Source: an uncultured Lachnospiraceae bacterium
Lineage (GTDB): Bacteria; Bacillota; Clostridia; Lachnospirales; Lachnospiraceae
DNA length: 35,537 nt
Assembly: GCA_910579495.1 (NCBI GenBank)
Contig: CAJTVD010000039.1
Location: 1-35,537 of the forward strand
Direction: 5' to 3'
Shown here piece after piece: positions 31,394 through 35,537 of the stretch. The position numbers were made by a program, and so were the translations under genes. The notes under the pieces were generated by a model. The model saw only the letters and a program-made list of their open reading frames with translations. It did not search any database and was not told the DNA's origin. Numbering within the stretch: the stretch's first letter is position 1; each line of letters begins with the position of its first letter.

Positions 31394-33148
31394 CTACATT
31401 ACTACTTTCACGCCAGGCTCCCCTGTAAGCGCGTCCCGGTTCCCATAATCGAAAAGCACAAACCCCGGCCCATCCCGCCGTATCTGCCTGTCCTCTTTCC
31501 CTTCCTCCCACACCGGATAAAAAAATACATCCATATGGGTCATTTTCATCGTCTGTCTTGCATAATACTGGCGGTATGCCTTCAAATATTCCGGCTCCCT
31601 TTCCTCTCTCTGGTAAAACTGCCATATTTCCTCCCGCCAGGCAGACAGGCTGGGGCTGAACACCGGGCGGCTCTTGGCATTTTCCCTCAGATAAAAGTCA
31701 AATGTAAGGAGCTCCCTATACAGTTCTTCTTTATCCGGCGCTATCCCTATGGCAAAATCCAAAAGCACCTGGTAGCGGTAACTCCTGGCAGGGGTATTTA
31801 CAAAATACCCTTTTTCCTCATAAAAACATGCCAGGCTTTCAAACAGGGAAAAAGGGCTTTTAAACATGCCTTCCAGAACCGGCAGGGTATGGGTAAACTG
31901 GCCGGAATTATAATAAAGCTCCACCATTTCCTCTATGCCTTTCAGCTTTAAAATTTCCCCATAGGAAATCCATTTGGTATAAAGCACCTCATAAGGCGGC
32001 TTATCCTGATACACAATCCCATAGCTTTCAGCGCTTTCCCGGATAGGTGTCCCCTTTAGTACCTTTAAAAAGCCAAGCTGGAGCTGATTTGGCCTCATGG
32101 CGTAAACGTCATTAAAGGAATTCCCAAAACTCCCATATCCCTCAAAAGGAAGCCCGGCGATTAAATCCAGGTGGATATGTATATTTCTGCCCTGCCGGAT
32201 TTTTTCCGTGACAGCGGCAATTTTCCCAATATCCGTATTCCGGTTAATGGCCTTTAAGGTCTCCTCATTGGTACTTTGGACCCCAATCTCAAGCTGTACC
32301 AGGCCTGGGCGCAGGCTGTTAAGAAGGGAAAGCTGTTCCTCATCTATCCGGTCTGCCGCCACCTCAAAATGAAAATTCGTCTCCCCATTATCATGCGCCC
32401 TGATATAACGCCAGATTTCCATTGCATGGGTATGGCTGCAGTTAAATGTCCGGTCTGTAAGCTTTACCTGGGGAACCCTTCCGTCCAGGAAATGCTGCAG
32501 CTCCCTTTTTACAATTTCCAGGCTGCGGAACCGGACTTTCCTCCCAGCACCGGAAAGGCAGTAACTGCACTGAAATGGGCAGCCCCTGCTGGTCTCATAA
32601 TAGATGATCTTATTTTGGAAGCCTTTTAAGTCCCCATAGGGAAAAGGCAGTGCATCCATCTCCACCGGCTCCCGGGCCTTCCCCTTCCCCTGCCTTAAAA
32701 CCAGCCCCGGTATTTCCTCCAGCTTCCGGTATTTGCCCCGGGTATCCTGCCCCCTTCCCTCCAGGTAAAAGGAAAGAAGTTCCTTAAAGGTCTCTTCCCC
32801 TTCCCCTGCCATAATTCCCTTTACCATTGGCAGTTCTTCCAGAAGCTTCCCGGCATTATAAGAAACCTCCGGCCCTCCCAGCCAGAGGTCGGTTCCCGGC
32901 AGGACTTTTGCCACCTCCCTCACAAGTTCCCGGATAGTGGCAATATTCCAAATATAACAGGAAAACCCAATTACATCAGGGTGCCTTTTATATAAATCCC
33001 CGAGAATTTCCTCTTCCCTGTTATTGATGGTGTACTCTGCCAGGGCTATATAGGGAGCCAGCCCCTTCCCGGCATATGCCCTCAGGCTGTATATTGCCGG
33101 GTTGGTATGGATATATTTTGCGTTCACCGCTGCCAGTAAAAACTGCAT
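31394..33148 (-). CDS. B12-binding-domain radical SAM protein (DUF4080-type)
   Basis: The 584-residue protein has an N-terminal B12-binding-like Rossmann domain (MQFLLAAVNAKYIHTNPAIY, VIGFSCYIWNI, WLGGPEVSYNA), a radical SAM domain with the cluster motif CPFQCSYC near residue 190 after YYETSRG, and a C-terminal region of the DUF4080 kind. The substrate is unknown; relatives carry out methylation or other radical modifications. The frame is open to 33304 but reads into the upstream gene, and the protein-like N terminus begins at 33148, whose ribosome binding site (CCGGAAAAACC) is weak. It lies 73 bases after the rubrerythrin stop and may be cotranscribed with the redox genes. It ends in a strong terminator. 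Confidence 0.85.
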   Translation of the reverse strand: MQFLLAAVNAKYIHTNPAIYSLRAYAGKGLAPYIALAEYTINNREEEILGDLYKRHPDVIGFSCYIWNIATIRELVREVAKVLPGTDLWLGGPEVSYNAGKLLEELPMVKGIMAGEGEETFKELLSFYLEGRGQDTRGKYRKLEEIPGLVLRQGKGKAREPVEMDALPFPYGDLKGFQNKIIYYETSRGCPFQCSYCLSGAGRKVRFRSLEIVKRELQHFLDGRVPQVKLTDRTFNCSHTHAMEIWRYIRAHDNGETNFHFEVAADRIDEEQLSLLNSLRPGLVQLEIGVQSTNEETLKAINRNTDIGKIAAVTEKIRQGRNIHIHLDLIAGLPFEGYGSFGNSFNDVYAMRPNQLQLGFLKVLKGTPIRESAESYGIVYQDKPPYEVLYTKWISYGEILKLKGIEEMVELYYNSGQFTHTLPVLEGMFKSPFSLFESLACFYEEKGYFVNTPARSYRYQVLLDFAIGIAPDKEELYRELLTFDFYLRENAKSRPVFSPSLSAWREEIWQFYQREEREPEYLKAYRQYYARQTMKMTHMDVFFYPVWEEGKEDRQIRRDGPGFVLFDYGNRDALTGEPGVKVVM

Positions 33149-33221
33149 TGGTTTTTCCGGCCCCGAAAAGCCAAGCGGCGTTGAAAGCTCTTTATCCCAT
33201 GTTTGCCTGCCTGGAATTTTA

Positions 33222-33764
33222 TTAATAATTCTCCTCATGCACTTCAAAGTAACTCTGGGGATGGTTGCAGGTAGGGCATACTTCCGGCGCCTTTGTCCCA
33301 ACAACGATATGCCCGCAGTTACGGCATTCCCACACCTTCACTTCGCTTTTTTCAAATACGGCTGCGCTCTCCACGTTCTTAAGCAAAGCGCGGTATCTTT
33401 CCTCATGATGTTTTTCAATCTCACCCACAAGCCGGAATTTCGCTGCCAGCTCCGGGAAACCCTCCTCCTGCGCTGTCTTGGCAAAGTTCTCATACATATC
33501 CGTCCACTCGAAGTTTTCGCCATCTGCGGCGGCGGAAAGGTTTTCCTTTGTATCGCCTATGCCTTTTAGCTCCTTCAGCCACATCTTTGCATGTTCTTTT
33601 TCATTTTCCGCTGTTTTCAGGAACAGGCCTGCAATCTGCTCATAGCCTTCCTTTTTGGCAACGGAAGCAAAATAGGTGTATTTATTTCTTGCCTGGGATT
33701 CCCCTGCAAACGCTGCCTCCAGATTTTTTTCTGTCTGTGTCCCTGTGTACTTAGTTTTTTCCAT
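33222..33764 (-). CDS. rbr: Rubrerythrin, possible separate product within the fusion frame
   Basis: The 180-residue module detoxifies hydrogen peroxide with a non-heme diiron centre and a rubredoxin-type iron. Diiron ligand motifs are FAGESQARNKY, ENEKEHAKMW and GEIEKHHEERY; the C-terminal rubredoxin domain has CRNC and CPTC. A perfect AAGGAGG (33773-33779) lies 8 bases before the internal ATG at 33764, so it can be translated by itself even though the upstream frame runs through. Length and start agree with ordinary rubrerythrins. Confidence 0.85.
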   Translation of the reverse strand: MEKTKYTGTQTEKNLEAAFAGESQARNKYTYFASVAKKEGYEQIAGLFLKTAENEKEHAKMWLKELKGIGDTKENLSAAADGENFEWTDMYENFAKTAQEEGFPELAAKFRLVGEIEKHHEERYRALLKNVESAAVFEKSEVKVWECRNCGHIVVGTKAPEVCPTCNHPQSYFEVHEENY

Positions 33765-35237
33765 ATTTTTTTCCTCCTTAATGGTATTGGGTGATATATC
33801 TGCTGGCGGCATGTAAGCGCTGCCAGCGTGCGCAATGTTGGTGTGTTCTGAAATTTCCCGGCTGACCGTGCAAAGGTCATGGACGGATAGGCCATGGATA
33901 TCCCTATTCCCTGTAATCCTTGCAAACGTCCTCAGTTCCTCCGCAGAACATTTCAGGTAATTCTCTACCCGTTTTGCGGCAGCGTCAATATGTAATCTTT
34001 TGCGGAGATTTTCATCCTGGGTAGCCACGCCTACCGGGCACATCCCAGTACCACAGATCCGGTACTGCTGGCAGGCAGCCGCCACCATAGCCGCCGAGGC
34101 AACCGCCACAGCGTCTGCCCCCATGGCAATGGCTTTTGCAAAGTCTGACGATACCCTAAGCCCTCCTGTAATCACAAGGTCAATATCCGATCCAATGGCA
34201 TCAAGATATTTCCTTGCACGGTAAAGCGCATAAATTGTGGGGACGCTGGTGGAATCCCTGATGATGGAAGGCGATGCCCCTGTGGCCCCTCCCCGTCCGT
34301 CTATGGTAATGAAATCAGGCCTGGCATAAACACAGAATTCCAGGTCCCTCTCAATCCGCCCAGCGGCAATTTTAATACCAATGGGCCTGCCCTGGCTGCG
34401 CATACGCAGCCCGCTTACCAGATTCCTTAAATCATCAGCGCTGTCGATCCCAGGAAACCTGGAAGGGCTGATAACGTCCTTCCCAAGAGGTTTGTTACGG
34501 ATTTGCGCAATTTCAGGGGTCACCTTGCCGCCTGGCAGGTGTCCCCCCATCCCCGGTTTTGTCCCCTGCCCGATTTTAATCTCAATGGCATCGGAGGTCA
34601 TCAGGTTTTCCTCGGTGACACTATAAAGATTTGGCACATACTCAAAGATATATTTATATGCCGACGCCTTCTCTTCCGGAAGGATGCCGCCCTCGCCGCT
34701 GCACATGGCTGTACCGGCTGCAGCGCTTCCCTTCGCCATGGCAATTTTTGTCTCCCTGGACAAAGCGCCGAATGACATATGGGAAATGTAGACCGGCATA
34801 TCAAGCACCATAGGCTTTTTTGCATGTTTCCCGATAACTGTTTTCAGGGATACCTCCGCATGTTCCTCCAAAGGCATGGGATTTAACTGTGCCCCAAGCA
34901 CAAGCACATCATCCCAGTTTGGCATTTTCATCTGCGTTCCCATGGCCTCAATGGCTGACTTCCCGGTAACAGCCATTTCATGGATTTCCTTCATGTACCG
35001 GTAATCACCATCCCTTTTCCGTGTTTCCTCAGGATAATCCAAATCCAGGCCCTGGCCATTTACAGGACAAGGCTTTTCCTGGACACTAGAAGAATCCGCC
35101 GGGCGGCCGGGGGATCCCAACGCCTCAAATTTCTCCGGCGGCTGCTTGCAGACAGGGCAGTGGGCCAATTGGGAGAAGGGCTTGCCTTCTTTCTCCTCAT
35201 CATACACATACCCGCAGATACTGCATTTATAGACCAT
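33222..35237 (-). CDS. Fusion: rubredoxin - FMN glutamate-synthase-like domain - rubrerythrin
   Basis: A single 671-residue frame joins three redox modules. Residues 1-45 are rubredoxin-like (CSIC at 5-8, CPVC at 27-30). Residues of about 75-480 form a GltB-type FMN domain (PVYISHMSFGALSRETKIA, GQGTKPGMGGHLPG, DGRGGATGASP) with a 3Fe-4S-type C-x5-C-x4-C (CQQYRICGTGMC). From residue 492 a complete rubrerythrin follows without an intervening stop. In the genomes I recall, the first two modules form one protein and rubrerythrin is separate. The rubrerythrin Shine-Dalgarno and ATG are preserved inside the frame, so fused and separate products are both possible. A PerR-like gene overlaps its start by 11 bases. 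Confidence 0.85.
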   Translation of the reverse strand: MVYKCSICGYVYDEEKEGKPFSQLAHCPVCKQPPEKFEALGSPGRPADSSSVQEKPCPVNGQGLDLDYPEETRKRDGDYRYMKEIHEMAVTGKSAIEAMGTQMKMPNWDDVLVLGAQLNPMPLEEHAEVSLKTVIGKHAKKPMVLDMPVYISHMSFGALSRETKIAMAKGSAAAGTAMCSGEGGILPEEKASAYKYIFEYVPNLYSVTEENLMTSDAIEIKIGQGTKPGMGGHLPGGKVTPEIAQIRNKPLGKDVISPSRFPGIDSADDLRNLVSGLRMRSQGRPIGIKIAAGRIERDLEFCVYARPDFITIDGRGGATGASPSIIRDSTSVPTIYALYRARKYLDAIGSDIDLVITGGLRVSSDFAKAIAMGADAVAVASAAMVAAACQQYRICGTGMCPVGVATQDENLRKRLHIDAAAKRVENYLKCSAEELRTFARITGNRDIHGLSVHDLCTVSREISEHTNIAHAGSAYMPPADISPNTIKEEKNMEKTKYTGTQTEKNLEAAFAGESQARNKYTYFASVAKKEGYEQIAGLFLKTAENEKEHAKMWLKELKGIGDTKENLSAAADGENFEWTDMYENFAKTAQEEGFPELAAKFRLVGEIEKHHEERYRALLKNVESAAVFEKSEVKVWECRNCGHIVVGTKAPEVCPTCNHPQSYFEVHEENY
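33773..33779 (-). promoter_or_regulatory. Internal Shine-Dalgarno site for rubrerythrin
   Basis: AAGGAGG with ideal 8-base spacing to ATG sits inside the fused frame, where it encodes Lys-Glu-Glu. Its preservation argues that rubrerythrin is, or recently was, an independent gene. Confidence 0.8.
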
Positions 35238-35499
35238 TATTAATACCTCCTTTATTTTCTTCCCTGCATTTAGGGCAAAGATAATATACCTTTAAATCAT
35301 ATGACAGGATCCCTTCCCCAAGCTGTTTTTCCAGGTTCCCCGTCAAATCTTCAAATTTCATGTCAGACAGCGCACCGCACTTTTTGCAGACAAGATGGTC
35401 GTGCCTGCGGATATTGTCGTAACGGTCAAGGGAGCCTTCAAGGGATATCTTCCGTATCAGCCCCTCCTTGCACAGAGTATTTAAATTATCCTGAATTAT
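35227..35499 (-). CDS. PerR/Fur-family regulator, 3' part only
   Basis: The readable frame gives NLNTLCKEGLIRKISLEG, then the Fur-family metal segment RRHDHLVCKKCGALSDM and the second CxxC in YYLCPKCREEN. This is the C-terminal part of a peroxide- or iron-responsive repressor, with the structural zinc cysteines intact. Toward the 5' end the family pattern breaks: an in-frame TGA lies at 35500-35502, and the expected wing helix YRNLN reads DNLN. The stop overlaps the start of the redox fusion gene by 11 bases, so it leads that operon. The gene is either disrupted just here or altered by a sequence error. Confidence 0.8.
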   Translation of the reverse strand: MIQDNLNTLCKEGLIRKISLEGSLDRYDNIRRHDHLVCKKCGALSDMKFEDLTGNLEKQLGEGILSYDLKVYYLCPKCREENKGGINNGL

Positions 35500-35537
35500 T
35501 CACGGAACAGTATTTGAACTGATAACTGCGCCACGAA
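35500..35537. other. Sequence that does not continue the PerR frame
   Basis: The last 38 bases give no Fur-like residues in any minus-strand frame I read. They could be the end of an inserted element or a contig-edge artefact. Nothing else is recognisable in so short a piece. Confidence 0.4.

Noticed and set aside
33148..33304. N-terminal extension of the radical SAM protein to 33304
   Set aside because: The extra residues overlap the rubrerythrin coding region in another frame and do not resemble the family N terminus.

Overview
The window reads as chromosomal DNA of a spore-forming, strictly anaerobic Clostridia member, most likely Lachnospiraceae. The evidence is an SpmB-type spore maturation gene, a rubrerythrin/rubredoxin/PerR-like redox locus, YtrA-type GntR and BlaI/M56 regulators, strong AGGAGG ribosome binding sites, moderate GC content and many PF09820-type AAA/PD-(D/E)XK proteins. 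The genus cannot be fixed from the sequence alone.

Layout. (1) 1-2127: the 3' part of a tRNA-Val(CAC), then a PF09820-type AAA/nuclease gene broken by two opposite homopolymer frameshifts, and a possible decayed ORF tail. (2) 2128-11136: an alpha-glucan utilisation locus with a maltodextrin-type ABC importer (binding lipoprotein, two permeases), an internal terminator, cytoplasmic type I pullulanase and GH133 debranching enzyme. A divergent LacI-type regulator faces it, and the shared intergenic region carries repeated GTTTCG/CGAAAC operator-like sites. No ATPase is encoded here, so a shared MsmX-like ATPase is inferred. (3) 11172-17173: a GH88 hydrolase, a DUF1848 protein, a two-gene cassette with a DUF3990 ADP-ribosyltransferase-like protein and an overlapping small partner, an AraC regulator, and a divergent sugar epimerase/isomerase plus Gfo/Idh/MocA oxidoreductase pair. 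(4) 17372-18931: an AT-rich DUF1016 (YhcG-like) nuclease-family gene and a gene-free stretch with two strong inverted repeats. (5) 18932-23372: an orphan 741-residue binding lipoprotein, divergent from a GntR-ABC ATPase-ABC permease operon. (6) 23386-26907: a BlaI repressor and M56 sensor peptidase pair with a clear operator dyad on its promoter. (7) 27020-31365: an intact PF09820-type gene, a solitary spmB, and a DUF1576 membrane protein followed by a small unknown protein. (8) 31394-35537: a B12-binding-type radical SAM protein, an in-frame rubredoxin/glutamate-synthase-like/rubrerythrin fusion, and the 3' part of a PerR/Fur gene whose frame breaks before the window end.

How the genes work together. 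The mal-type locus takes up maltodextrins and debranches them inside the cell under LacI control. The GH88/AraC/epimerase/oxidoreductase genes point to breakdown of uronate-containing or other modified sugars. The right end is an oxidative-stress and redox cluster. The least explained items are the DUF3990 cassette, the DUF1576 pair, the M56 sensor with a long duplicated extracellular region, and the redox fusion whose rubrerythrin keeps its own Shine-Dalgarno sequence. All database comparisons are from memory; no search was run.
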